Of a DNA stretch of 42,072 bases, positions 18,201-28,100 are shown one piece after another. Positions within the stretch are counted from its first letter, which is position 1; every line of letters begins with the position of its first letter. The DNA comes from a virus: positions 1 to 42,072 of the IMG/VR virus record IMGVR_UViG_3300044647_002005; one strand, written 5' to 3'. Under the pieces are notes generated by a model that made no database searches, was not told where the DNA came from, and saw nothing but the letters and a program-made list of their open reading frames with translations. The position numbers were made by a program, and so were the translations under genes.

Positions 18201-19037
18201 ACAACACGAGCAAGTCATTTGGCTCAGTCCGCACAGAGTCCAACTGCTTTTGGTTTTGATGTTGACCCTCAAACTGGACGAACCGAACCTGGTCAAAATT
18301 TTGACCCTGTGGAAATTCTGTCTCATTTGGCAAATCTTGGAGATGTTGATTCATTTTTTGCAGAAGGAAGAAACTCCAGCGACACACCACATGATGGTTC
18401 AATATTGTTATTAGGGGACGGAGCAAATATAGGACTTGAGAATTTTATTGCGTCACTATATAGCGATGAAGACATCATGGAAAAAGCAAGAACAAAACCA
18501 TGGGGCGATTTATGGGATTCTCTGTCTCCAGAACAAAAAATTGGTGTTCGTAGAGCAATTGCCAAAGATGTAAGAGCCCATATGACGCAAAAATATGGCG
18601 CGGTCAACGGCCTCGGTCGCGGACATGTGCTTTGGGACAAGATTAGCCAGCAGTTCAGTTTTGACAATTTGGACGAAGACGAAAGGGTTGTAATAAAACA
18701 GGTAATCAAAAAAATGGCTGTTGCTGGAGGCGAGTCGTATGTTGAACGGGGGTACCGTAAGTCAACTGACTCCACAAGCGGACCGCTTGAACTACTCTCC
18801 TTTTTGGGTGAATATGGATACAGGGAACTTGCTTCTGAACTAAACTCGGCCATGAAATCTGGCATTAACATTCTTGGAGGGCAAAGTTTGACTCCAGATG
18901 AGCAAAAAGTACTAACAAAATATATGACATGGCTGCTACATGGTTCGCGAGAAGGTTTAGAGCAGTCAGTTAAATCAGGAAATCATATTTTTGTTGATAA
19001 CAAGAGAACGATAGTTGGAACAAGATGGACAAAATAG
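15225..19037 (+). CDS. giant protein with EF-hand-like module and HEHGH metallopeptidase motif
   Basis: This encodes 1,270 residues. It starts at GTG (15225-15227), with AGGA 10 nt upstream, overlapping the previous stop. The shared module is near the N-terminus (15624-15797, loop D173-T184). A long coiled coil follows at about 545-620 (KKLEKELRDLEGALR). Next comes HHEHGHGHE, a zinc-binding HExxH at residues 642-646, with SALEEIAAYG (E725/E726) about 80 residues later as a plausible third ligand in gluzincin style. The last ~500 residues are helical and unrecognised. It lacks the GL-x-S-x-R linkers seen in its relatives. Its modular kinship suggests head association. Whether the peptidase acts on virion proteins or inside the host cannot be told from sequence. 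Confidence 0.75.
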   Translation: MKSVLVGKLDNKKLYYIIDSDGTRNDGVLVDDLGKKELINFWQFVRSEPRVKRMMNSDFHKFLWQDSLNQREKALWNNVFIAKAFPPDDSLLMTVPVKDDILGRKSVLHGLMNRALDFDIARRSNTLEEKAIQGRIGSAIGRAFKPRRNTGKRSVRRSMAEIEGVLDPKKRRDKDGDGMIFDGTWREMPDPSRTMDATAVPSGLLMNVSTPEIDGPLISVDAKRKRISTQIRAISSSTGVDGSLRAVSDFVREKFASKFGFKKIKEKLQEHEVEAFEHWNDGVIPKTVGDAHEILSRIHPTYIMDRPAKHSDLQKHVSFDFLMDKDASEDLESWEISLLASHLLFMKESENLEDSPIGHNFYYVDLDRAEKISKKVAEATTKYILNGSFSPSPTPRGFDDFKIEIQGRRYRVSSATDMAALRAWVTGQYLLRPDQADQEEFKKQITEFVLHSAQQHVDYESGVSGYWGFKPGAKINADGSVSKLYAPGHMIGYQRAEGKWLSQIGLPREEAADDSVSILDLLSRTLQTGSRISITAWLADEDEITNKKLSDKKEKLSSAVKKLEKELRDLEGALRASDGDGVLSPEQNINIQKNIVETRQEIKDLIGQIEEIEKNIDVDTPERRNKKARKLSELLALNTAHHEHGHGHENIAIYNEIKKAVLARRDARISELKAKSGKLSLNEQRELNTLSSAVDHRELWDWYLFDQIQNGPETTFKETLSSALEEIAAYGLLERYETLFNTDPEKGFVDGFYGQVLNTLQNSRQRAVSEIANNGQSILLLQRLGDSRSLQIAESIKEKTKELKDYLTSVDFFLDQFKKATESLKSQTLFDPKTRSTIKVSDEQKKKFNKLITDYARILSDMPDSVFGAPRGSGVGKILSEQISQAKITGNELTVGQWAEILSAGRILSKTNVGFGARFITMKQDVDTAPGVKRTKFGAGASKYGSAVDGFADNSNQFAVIKDMMRNGLPELFGEGTEENAAFMRALQSTGMTTRASHLAQSAQSPTAFGFDVDPQTGRTEPGQNFDPVEILSHLANLGDVDSFFAEGRNSSDTPHDGSILLLGDGANIGLENFIASLYSDEDIMEKARTKPWGDLWDSLSPEQKIGVRRAIAKDVRAHMTQKYGAVNGLGRGHVLWDKISQQFSFDNLDEDERVVIKQVIKKMAVAGGESYVERGYRKSTDSTSGPLELLSFLGEYGYRELASELNSAMKSGINILGGQSLTPDEQKVLTKYMTWLLHGSREGLEQSVKSGNHIFVDNKRTIVGTRWTK
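15624..15797 (+). other. shared EF-hand-like module, copy B
   Basis: A basic lead GRIGSAIGRAFKPRR is followed by IEGVLDPKKRRD, the loop DKDGDGMIFDGT and WREMPDP. The loop is identical to copy A except at its second residue. Confidence 0.85.
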
Positions 19038-19510
19038 ATACAGATAAAATAGAGGGCTACGACGACCTGCCAGTGTGGCAGCAAAAATGGGTCCGAATTT
19101 TTGGCTCTGCATGGCCGACTACAAACATGGAAACCACTGGTATGTCAACATTTATTGGCAATCTCCGCGAGTTTGTTGATGGGAGTGACATCTACGCAAT
19201 GAGAAGAAACCAGATGAGAGATGGATTTGAAGATTCCCTTATCGCCAGCGCCCCTAAATCAAGAGGTAGAGATGAGGCATTTGCAAAACTGGTATTCTTG
19301 GATGACAGGGACATTGAGATTTACGAAATGTGGAAAGATGGGAACATCGTTTCTGCTGAAGATTTCATGAAATGGATTAAGCCAGGTCTTGAAGTATTTG
19401 CAAAAAAGGGTCCGAATAAACCCAGAAAAATTCAAACCGTAGAACAACTGCGCAAACAGGTTTTAGCCAAAAAGAAGATACGAGAGAAGCAAAAAAACAA
19501 TGAACAATGA
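19025..19510 (+). CDS. hypothetical protein in the structural cluster
   Basis: This encodes 161 residues. The start overlaps the end of the preceding giant gene by 13 nt and the end overlaps the next start, so it belongs to the same translational unit. Sequence features are an acidic N-terminus (DKIDTDKIEGYDDLPVWQQK), a central region with ETTGMSTFIGNLREF, and a strongly basic tail (VLAKKKIREKQKN). I recognise no domain or active-site motif. Confidence 0.65.
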   Translation: MDKIDTDKIEGYDDLPVWQQKWVRIFGSAWPTTNMETTGMSTFIGNLREFVDGSDIYAMRRNQMRDGFEDSLIASAPKSRGRDEAFAKLVFLDDRDIEIYEMWKDGNIVSAEDFMKWIKPGLEVFAKKGPNKPRKIQTVEQLRKQVLAKKKIREKQKNNEQ

Positions 19511-20135
19511 TTCGCGCGGTGGCAGTTTCAAAGCCGACCCACTTGGGGGGATAATTCCACAAGAGCGAGTCACTGGCGACATCCTCAAGGGCCGTGGTCC
19601 TCGGCGTGGGAATCTTGAGCGCCTACTGCGCTACTGGCGCCCAATCATGAAAAAGCCAGGCGGGTTTAGTCGTTGTCGCGTGATACTCGCAGACCATCCA
19701 GAACTTTATCCACTTGAAAACATCTGTGCATGGCTTCACCACGAAACGACTGGCTTGTGGCCAAACGAGGGCTGCCATCATCCAGGTATGAAAAACTGCA
19801 AGGGAAAGTTGAAGAAAAACAACTGGACAGATGCCGATTTTGCGCGACGGCTCACAAGACCAATCAATGCTCCAGGAAAACTTGGAGGGAAGAGTGAATA
19901 CGACGACGATGTTTTCTTTTCGCCAGCAGAGTGGAGCAATAGCGAAAGCAAAGCGAACCCAGTAGTAACTCAAGACGACCTTTCACATGCGATGAAAGTT
20001 CTTTCTGATTTTGTTGAAATGGAACCAGATTTTTCAGACTATCTTCGTAACAACGACAACTGGGAAACAGTTGGGGAATCGTTGGACGGCAAAATGATTA
20101 CAGCAGAATACATGCCAACCAAGTGCTGCGGATAA
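19500..20135 (+). CDS. conserved phage protein with an H/C-rich, RYWRP motif region
   Basis: This encodes 211 residues; the start overlaps the previous gene's stop by 11 nt. Residues 35-105 look strongly conserved. They contain GNLERLLRYWRPIMKKPGGF, an LADHPELYPLENICAWLHHE segment, and GCHHPGMKNCKGK. I associate this arrangement with head-gene clusters of other phages, from memory and not checked. Cys and His residues around 80-105 (ICAWLHHE, GCHHPG, NCKGK) could bind a metal. The acidic C-terminus ends TKCCG. No enzymatic function is evident. Confidence 0.65.
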   Translation: MNNDSRGGSFKADPLGGIIPQERVTGDILKGRGPRRGNLERLLRYWRPIMKKPGGFSRCRVILADHPELYPLENICAWLHHETTGLWPNEGCHHPGMKNCKGKLKKNNWTDADFARRLTRPINAPGKLGGKSEYDDDVFFSPAEWSNSESKANPVVTQDDLSHAMKVLSDFVEMEPDFSDYLRNNDNWETVGESLDGKMITAEYMPTKCCG

Positions 20136-20150
20136 CGGGTGGATTTTTAA

Positions 20151-22196
20151 ATGAATGAATTAATTACGGAAATCAAGACACTTGAATTTGCAAGTGCCTG
20201 CTGCCCAAACTCCATGATGACCAAGGTGCGCGTTGTATTCGCCGCAGAGAAAACCGCACCGAATAATGTGATGCGCTCGCTTCCAGCAAATCGCGGGGAA
20301 CTGATTACATTCAAAGCGCTGTTGAAGCGTAACGGTCGTTCTCGTGAGTACGAAGTAAAACGAGTTGGCTCAATTGGTTCAAGCAACCCACTTCTACAGG
20401 GCATTCAGGCTGCTGGCTCAATGGCTCTTCCTGGTGACTCAAGCATTCTAAGAAGCCCGATACGAAGCACTGTTTTTGGCGCACTCACCCCAGGTATGCC
20501 AAGCATCCCAGGAATCCCAGGACGAGGACTTGGTGGACGAGACAGGACATATCACTGCCCAGAGGGCTACCAGTACGGCGGAAGATTTACCGATAAGAAG
20601 TTCTCTAACTGTGGAGCAAAACTTTTTGACATTCCTGGACCGCTCGGTCTTGCTATTGCCGCAATACGAGCAGTACGAAACGCAATCAAACCAGGTCCAC
20701 AAACACAGAGCGAAGCACTGGGGGCTGGACAGTACCCAGAAAGCATCGTTGATTCTCGCGCACCACAGATTCCAAGGGTTTCACTTTCAAACCCGCAAAA
20801 ACTAAAACTTGAGGTAGACAAATTAGTCACTCCTCTAGGAAAGCAATCTTCACCAGTAGCGCGAATGGTGCGACGAGATGGGTTCGTTCTTGAGCCAGTC
20901 GTACCCGCTTCGGTTCTGAGAACAGTTCCAGACAATAGGAACATGGAGGGCGCAACATACATCTCCAACCATGCGACACCAGACACGATTGGCAAAGATG
21001 AACTAGGACTTCTTTCAAACACTGGGATTCAAAGTTTGAAATATGTTCTTCCAGGCGGCTCGGTGCTCACTCTTGAAAAGAAACGACCGCTAACCGTAGG
21101 CGAGCGAAGGAAACTTGGTCGCACGGTAAATGCTGCGATTGAATCGTCAAACGACAAAGACCCAGCATCACGACTGAAGATGGTTGCGACTGAAACTGGT
21201 GATGGAATCGGATATAGCGAAAAATTTGTCGGTATTTCAAACCCTAACGAGATTGGCCCAGACGGCAAAGAGCGTTGGGCATCTACTGCATTCAAGAAGC
21301 AGTCTGGCAAGCCGACGGAACAGCGCGAAGCGCAACCAGTACAGGCTGCTGCCGCATCGCAGACAGACATTGGAACAGTTGATGGAGCGATTAACCACAT
21401 CAAGAATGGTGGAAGTCTTGCCGATATCTCACCAGATATCCTTCAGGAAGTCCTCAAGAAAATGCGTGAAATCAAAACGCAAAAAATTAACGACCGTCAG
21501 TCGCTTGTGTCAATGCCAAACGGTGACAAACTGCTGCTGAACTCGTCGGTTAATAATTTTGACCACATTGGACAGCGTTTTGCCTCAGCAGTTCAAGAGC
21601 ACCTTGGAATCAAGGCTCCAGACATCTTCTTCGTTGGCGTTGGCGATAAGCGAAATTACCTTGCACAGGACGCGGAAACAGCAATTCGCGGAGCGAAAAT
21701 TGACAGAAACTCCAAGTTTGCTGATTCCAACCCGATGGATGTGACCAGGTTGATGTTTGCGGACATTCTCACTGACACGAGGAACCGAAATATAGGAACA
21801 ATTGCGATGCTTTCTGCGAAAGACAACAAGTACATCCTTGCCACATCAAACCCTGGCTCTGGACTTACTGGTCTTGATGAAATATCAATTACAAAACGCA
21901 CTGAGATGGGTATTCAGGAATTGCTCAACCCAGGTGAGTCTTCTATCTATATAAATTATTTCCAAACCCTTAAAGAACTACAGCGGTCTCAGTACCAGCA
22001 ATTTATTGCTACACTTATTCAGAGGGCAAGAGCCTTTAATTTCAGCAACTTTAAGTCAAACCTTTACAAAGACGGAAAATTGTCTCAAGGCGAAAAAATT
22101 CACTTGAACATCCTTGAGAAATTGTTTAATCAACGCCTTGGTCGTTTGACAAATGCACGAGATTCAATCTACGAAATTGTGAGCGCTAAGAAATGA
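20151..22196 (+). CDS. multidomain protein with CPxG/FTD/SNC motif and degenerate HipA/PI-kinase-like C-terminus
   Basis: This encodes 681 residues. An N-terminal ~75-residue WYL/SH3-like basic region (YEVKRVG) is followed by a Pro-rich stretch with RGLGGR. The Cys motif YHCPEGYQYGGRFTDKKFSNC (C136 to ~C155) is shared with the 9209 gene, then comes a hydrophobic segment LAIAAIRAVRNAIK. In the C-terminal domain MFADILTDTRNRNIG (M535-G549) resembles the catalytic D-x4-N loop of HipA/PI3K-like kinases (D542, N547). The usual D-x-G of the metal-binding loop seems replaced by TSNPGSG, so it may be inactive. The stop overlaps the next start (ATGA), pairing it with a gene whose kinase-like domain looks intact. 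Kinase kinship is moderate-confidence inference. Confidence 0.65.
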   Translation: MNELITEIKTLEFASACCPNSMMTKVRVVFAAEKTAPNNVMRSLPANRGELITFKALLKRNGRSREYEVKRVGSIGSSNPLLQGIQAAGSMALPGDSSILRSPIRSTVFGALTPGMPSIPGIPGRGLGGRDRTYHCPEGYQYGGRFTDKKFSNCGAKLFDIPGPLGLAIAAIRAVRNAIKPGPQTQSEALGAGQYPESIVDSRAPQIPRVSLSNPQKLKLEVDKLVTPLGKQSSPVARMVRRDGFVLEPVVPASVLRTVPDNRNMEGATYISNHATPDTIGKDELGLLSNTGIQSLKYVLPGGSVLTLEKKRPLTVGERRKLGRTVNAAIESSNDKDPASRLKMVATETGDGIGYSEKFVGISNPNEIGPDGKERWASTAFKKQSGKPTEQREAQPVQAAAASQTDIGTVDGAINHIKNGGSLADISPDILQEVLKKMREIKTQKINDRQSLVSMPNGDKLLLNSSVNNFDHIGQRFASAVQEHLGIKAPDIFFVGVGDKRNYLAQDAETAIRGAKIDRNSKFADSNPMDVTRLMFADILTDTRNRNIGTIAMLSAKDNKYILATSNPGSGLTGLDEISITKRTEMGIQELLNPGESSIYINYFQTLKELQRSQYQQFIATLIQRARAFNFSNFKSNLYKDGKLSQGEKIHLNILEKLFNQRLGRLTNARDSIYEIVSAKK

Positions 22197-25100
22197 AGCA
22201 ATACGCAATCCTAAAAGACGCAATCCGAAATGAGAACTTTGGAATAGTTGTCAAATCAGATGAAGCAACAAAGTTTTTTGGATTCACTGAACACGGCACC
22301 GAGTGGTCAAAGTGGGCGAATAGCGTAAAAAGCGCTGAATCAGTGCTACCAGACGGCATCACTGTTGGTGAATTCAAGAACCTCACCGAGGACATTTTGG
22401 CCAAGTTTGACATTGACTCAACAGAAGTAGAAGTCAAGTCTGAAGTACTCACCGAGTCACGCAGGTTTAACAAGTTTGTTGAATCAAAATCACTCAATAG
22501 CGCTTCAAAGTTGGTGAGCATTTCCGACACCCGATTGAGTGATTGCGGCGTACATAATTTCACAGCCGTTAACTTTAAGGCACGCTTGTTCCGCGGCGAA
22601 CAGGTAAGAGGAGAATTGGCGCTTAAGTCAAGGTTCGGACAACTTGCGTTCAATCATGAAATCAGCCGCTTTAACCCACGCCCTAATTCTGAAACAAAGA
22701 GTATTGAATTTGCAAATATCCGTAAAAAAATTAACTCTGGTGCAGAGCGCCGATTCGGCCAGCAGATTGTAAAGTCAATCAACAACTCAATATCTGAAGT
22801 AAAAGTTGAAGATGACTGGATGAAGCGTCGCGGCAAGGTTGGTGTCAACACTGCTGAAATCATTGAGTTCCACGAAAAAGGTCTAGGCCGTGCAATCGGT
22901 CGCGCAATTTTCGGTCGTCGCGGTCGCGGTCGTGGTATGGGTGGTAATGCGAGCAGATTTATTTCTGGTGTTCTAGACCCGAGCAAGCGACGAGATGTTG
23001 ACGGCGACGGAATGATTTTTGATGGTACATGGCGCGAAATGCCAGACCCAACAAGATTCAAACCAGGTGCGAGAGTTCCAAACAGAACCCCAGGAATGGG
23101 TGGCGACATTTTTAATACCAGAAAGCCATGGCGACCAGGTCAAGACACTGGCGCACCAGCGATTGTTGACGATATCCCAGGCATGGATGACAATTCATTA
23201 ATTGATGAATTTAATTATCTTGAAAACAGAATTTACCCAATCAATGGTGATGTGACCACTCCGCGTCAGGACAAAGAACGCGCTACGGCAATCAGGCGAG
23301 AATTGCGCAAACGAGGCATCCGTCAGAGAGACATTGAGGCAAGAGACCCTATCGCAAAGATGGGGGCACGACTCTTTGGCCAAGAGCAGTCAGGACTTCG
23401 CTCGCAGCGCGGTGACAAGAAACCAAATGTAACTCCAAAAGACAAGCCTGCAGAAAAGCCAAAAGACCCTTCAAAGATGACGAAGGAAGAAATTGACGAC
23501 CTTCTTTATGACTTAAGGACAGACTGGAAACAGCGCAAGCGCTCAATGGAAGCAGACCTCATGGAGGACATGTTCTATTGGGAAGATGAAGAAATTGCTA
23601 AGCGTTTCATGGACGAGTACGGAATGACAAAGCGCGAGGCAATGAAGGAAGTTGACAACTGGCGCGACCTTTACGACGAATACACGCAGGCGCAGATGGA
23701 CTACGACGAGCGCCGTGCCGAACTTCTTGATGCAAAAGAAAAAGCACCATTTGAAGACGATGTTGAAGAGGGCGGTAAAGAGCCACAACAGATGCGCGGG
23801 CTCGGTTCTGCAAAGGATAAAGTAAGCGACAACATTATTGACGAACTCCTTGATAGGGCTGATGGGGCAAACGACGGAATCACTCCATTGCTAGAAAAAC
23901 TCAAGAAGAACAAGTTGTCAGATGATGAAAAATCCAACCTTCTTGAAATGCTCAATGACGAATTCAACAACGGCGACCTTGCTGGCGACGAAAGACTTAA
24001 CAAGTTAATTAAGAAAATCAAAAAGGGACCACAAGACCAGAGCGGTCCAGACCTTGAAGGCCTTCGCAGGCAGTTCGGAAGTCGTGGTTTAGGCTCATCA
24101 AATGAAAACAGTGAAGTAATTGACGAACTACTAGAGAGCGCATCTGGCGCAAACGATTCAATAACGCCAAAGTTGCAAAAACTAAAAATCTGGCCTCGCC
24201 TTGACGACAACGAAAAAGCAGACATTATTGAAGAACTCACAAACGAGTACAACAATGGCGAATTAGCCGATGACCCGCGCCTGAAGAAACTTATTGATGA
24301 CCTTAAGGGCGGTGGAAGCACCAGTCGTGGGCTTTCTTCACGGCGGGTTAGGACGGTTGATGACGCCAAGAAAATAATGCGCGATAATTTCAATAGCGCA
24401 CAGGCTGGCGGTGCAGACCTTGACTCAGGAATTCGCGCTGTTGCAAGAGGTCTTGGACTTGATTCTGATACTGAAGACCAACTATCGCAACTCATCTACG
24501 ATGGTGGTCCAGGCGATTCTTTAATTAGTGAAATTGACGCAACAGATAAAGAAAAATCAATCTTGAGAGAAGCGGTTCTTGAGTTTGCATATTTGGATGG
24601 TGGTGCAAAACGCGGTCCTGTTTCAACTTCCGAGGATGCACGACAAATAATGCGTGACAGTTTCAGTAGCGCGCAGGCTGGCGGTGCAGATTTGGATTCT
24701 GGTATTCGTGCTGTTGCACGGGGGCTCGGCTTACCCAAAGACGCTGAAGACAAACTTTCTCAGTTGATTTATGATGGTGGTCCAGGGGACTCCTTAATTA
24801 GCGAAATCGCTAGAGACAAAGAAGAACGAAACATCCTGAAGGACGCTGTTCTTGAGTTTGCTTATTTAGATGCTGGAAAAGAAAGAGGCCCAATCTCCGA
24901 GAATGAAGCCAAAAAGATAATCCGAGATAGTTTTGAAAGCGCTCGGTCTGGTGGCGCTGATTTGGATTCTGGTATTCGCTCTGTTGCGCGAGGACTTGGA
25001 TTGCCCAAGGATGCAGAGGATAAACTTTCGCAACTAATTTACGACGGTGGCCCAGGGGATTCTCTAATTGGTGAAATTGCTAGAGACGACGAAGAACGAG

Positions 25101-28100
25101 ACATCCTAAAGGAAGCGGTTCTTGAGTTTGCAAGATTGGATGGTGGTAACGACGATATTGAGTCCGCCAATGATGCACGGAGAATAATTCGCGAAAGTTT
25201 TAATAGTTCCATGGCTGGAGGTGCTGACCGAGATACTGGCATTCGTCGCATCGCCAGAAGTCTTGGGATTCGTCCTGCCGATGAAGAAAAACTTGCAGAA
25301 ATAGTTAATGAAACCAGTGGTCCAGGTGATTCAACCATTATGGAAATCACGAATGACCCAGACAAGCGAAACATATTAAAAGAAGCAATTCTTGAGCAAG
25401 CAAGACTTGATGCTGGTGAAAGAAGGGGGCTTGCATCGCGCCGTCAGCGTAACGCTGTTCCACAGAACATGAGTTCGCGTCGTGCAACAGCAACGACCGA
25501 GCGAGCAGCAGCACCGCGAGGACTTGCATCTGACCGACCAAAGCCAAAGGTGAAGAAGAAAACCAGCAACGCTGTGCCTGGTGTTGACGCAGTTGACGAA
25601 AAAGACGGACGGTTCTGGAGCACGCTGACGCCAGAAGAGCGACAAAAGGCTCAAGCGGCGCTAGAAAAACACAAGTTGGAAATGGAAAAGAAACTCAAGG
25701 GTCGTTACGCAACATGGTGGCGTGGACAGGTTCGCGGAGCGCAGAAACAAGGTGTTCGCGGTGGAAGATTTGCGCCACGAGACGAAGACGATTCATTGAA
25801 CTTCGGCGATATCACAGAAATGCAGCGCCAACTTGATATTGCCATTGCAAATGGAACCGTATCCAGTGTTGCTGTTGATAAAGAAGGAAAGCCAATAATA
25901 AACAAAGATGGCACTCCAAAGCAATCAATGGCAGATGTATATCAAAAAGAAATTGACACTTTGAGCCTTCTTTTGAATATGGAAAAGGCAAAAGATTATT
26001 CAAAACTTGAACATCTGCATCCAATTCAGAAAAAAATTGTTCTTGAAGCAATCGGTAAAAAGGGTGGCGACAAGGAATTCAAGGGTGGCACAAAATCTTC
26101 ATACTTCGGACGCGGCGGTGGTGTAACACGCACAGCAGCAGATGTGACAGCAGCGGCAGAAGCAGCAAAAGACAAGAAGAAAGGTGATGCCGGAACAATC
26201 AAGTTCCGTCAGCGCATTCTTCGTGTTAATCCAGAGCGTGCGAGAAGGCGTGAACTACGAAAGAACCGAATCTCAAACAAGCCTGGACGACGAGGAGAAA
26301 TCCTTGACCCAACACTTGCGGCAAAGCAAAAGAAGTTGCGCGCGCAAGCAAAGATTCGCGGAATTAAGAGCAAGTTCAAGGGCAAGCGAGATGCTGCACA
26401 GGTGACAAAGCAGATTGAAGGACAGAGGGCAGAACTGCATCCATTGACATTTAATCCAGATGGAAGCATCAAGATGACCCCAGCATTCCCAGACATGCTT
26501 GCATTCTTGTCTGGCTCGCTACACGCGAACAAGAAAAAGGGTGAAAAAGCAGAGCAAAAGGTATTTGACAGACTGCTTGCCGACCTTTGGGAAAATACTG
26601 GTTTTGCACAAAAGCCGATTCTTATTAGGCCAGAAGAAATTGACGAACTCATCAAGGCTGGATGGCAACCAATCGTTCGCGGAACTGGTGGAGAAAAAGT
26701 AAACAGTGAAGGTTATGTTGAACAGTTCCTAACATCTGAAGGACGATTTATCCCTGGTCAAGGCGCACGCGCTTACGGTGTTGGAGAGTACTTCACATTC
26801 CCAGGAGAGTCGCGATGGGACAGTGGTTACACTGGAGGAGAAAACGCACGACACACGATTCTTGCGCTTGTGCCTCCTACGGCGAATATCGTTTCGCAAT
26901 CTGAACTGAGCGGTGAAGTTCGTAAACTCAAGGACCACCTAAATAAAATCAGCGAACGAGTTGGTGAAGTGGGTGGAAGAGATGCTGCAGCAGCCATGTC
27001 AACACCAGAGTTGGTCAAGGAGTTGCGCGAGGCCGTTGGCGACATGTCTGACGATACACGCGCATCGCAAATAATCAAGGGCATGATTGACATGCTTGAA
27101 GAAAAAGACAACGCTGGAGAGGACACCGCTCAATTGCGAGGCCAGGTTGTTGACGGCCTTGACTACATGAAGCGAATTGCTGACCACAACGACATCGGAC
27201 ATGTTGCTCCAATGCTTGGAGTTGACGGACATGAGCCAGATGGTGATTCTGGCGTATTCCTGCTTCACAACCGTGGTGCTGTTGCCGCTGTTCAGCGTCC
27301 ACTCACCCGTAAAGAAGGAAAAGAACTTGGACAGTTCAAGAAGTCGCTATGGAAGTCGTGGGGACGAGACAAAGTGACAAGCCCTATGCCAGAGTCTGCT
27401 CCCGCTGCATCAAAAGCACCAAAGGCACCAAAGGCACCGAAGGCAAGCAAGCCAGCAACGACAAACGCATACAGCAAGGTTGATGTGAGCGGATGGAAAA
27501 AAGTTGGTGGACAGAGGGGCTCAAACCCAGGCGGAACATTTGCTGACTCTGCTGGAGTTGAGCATTACATAAAGACGCCAAGCACTCCGCTTCATGCAGA
27601 AAACGAAAGCCTTGCGTCAACGCTCTACAACTTGGTTGGAGTAAACGCCGCTGATGTTCAGGTTGGCGATGATAACGGACAGGTTAAGACTGTTTCAAAA
27701 ATTGTTCAAGGCGCACGGTCTGCAACATCTAGCGACAAGAAGCAAATGCAAAGCGCGTTTGTTGCCGACGCATGGCTTGGGAACTGGGATGCGGTCTTGA
27801 ATGACAACACACTTATTGACTCATCTGGAAAACCAGTAAAGATTGATGTCGGTGGCTCAATGTTGTTCAGGGCGCGTGGCGGAGCGAAGGGCGCGCAATT
27901 TGGCGATACGGTAGGAGAAATTGACACCCTTCGTCAGCGAAACTCGGTCTATGCAGATATTACTGACGCACAGATTAGGGAGCAAGTAAAAGCCCTTAAA
28001 TCAGTCAGCGCAGACATGATTAAAGCCCAAGTAAAGGCGATTCTAACCGATTCTGCGCAAGCCACAAAACTTGCTGATACCCTTATTGCTCGTCGCCAAG

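Noticed and set aside
23701-24495. 264-codon open frame on the minus strand
   Set aside because: It lies opposite the repeat region of the 22193 gene. Its Ser/Leu/Arg-rich, low-complexity product mirrors the acidic repeats and is a shadow.
24356-25438. CRISPR array or DNA-level tandem repeat
   Set aside because: The repetition is of about 270 nt, protein-coding and diverged at third positions; there are no short identical repeats with unique spacers here or elsewhere in the window.
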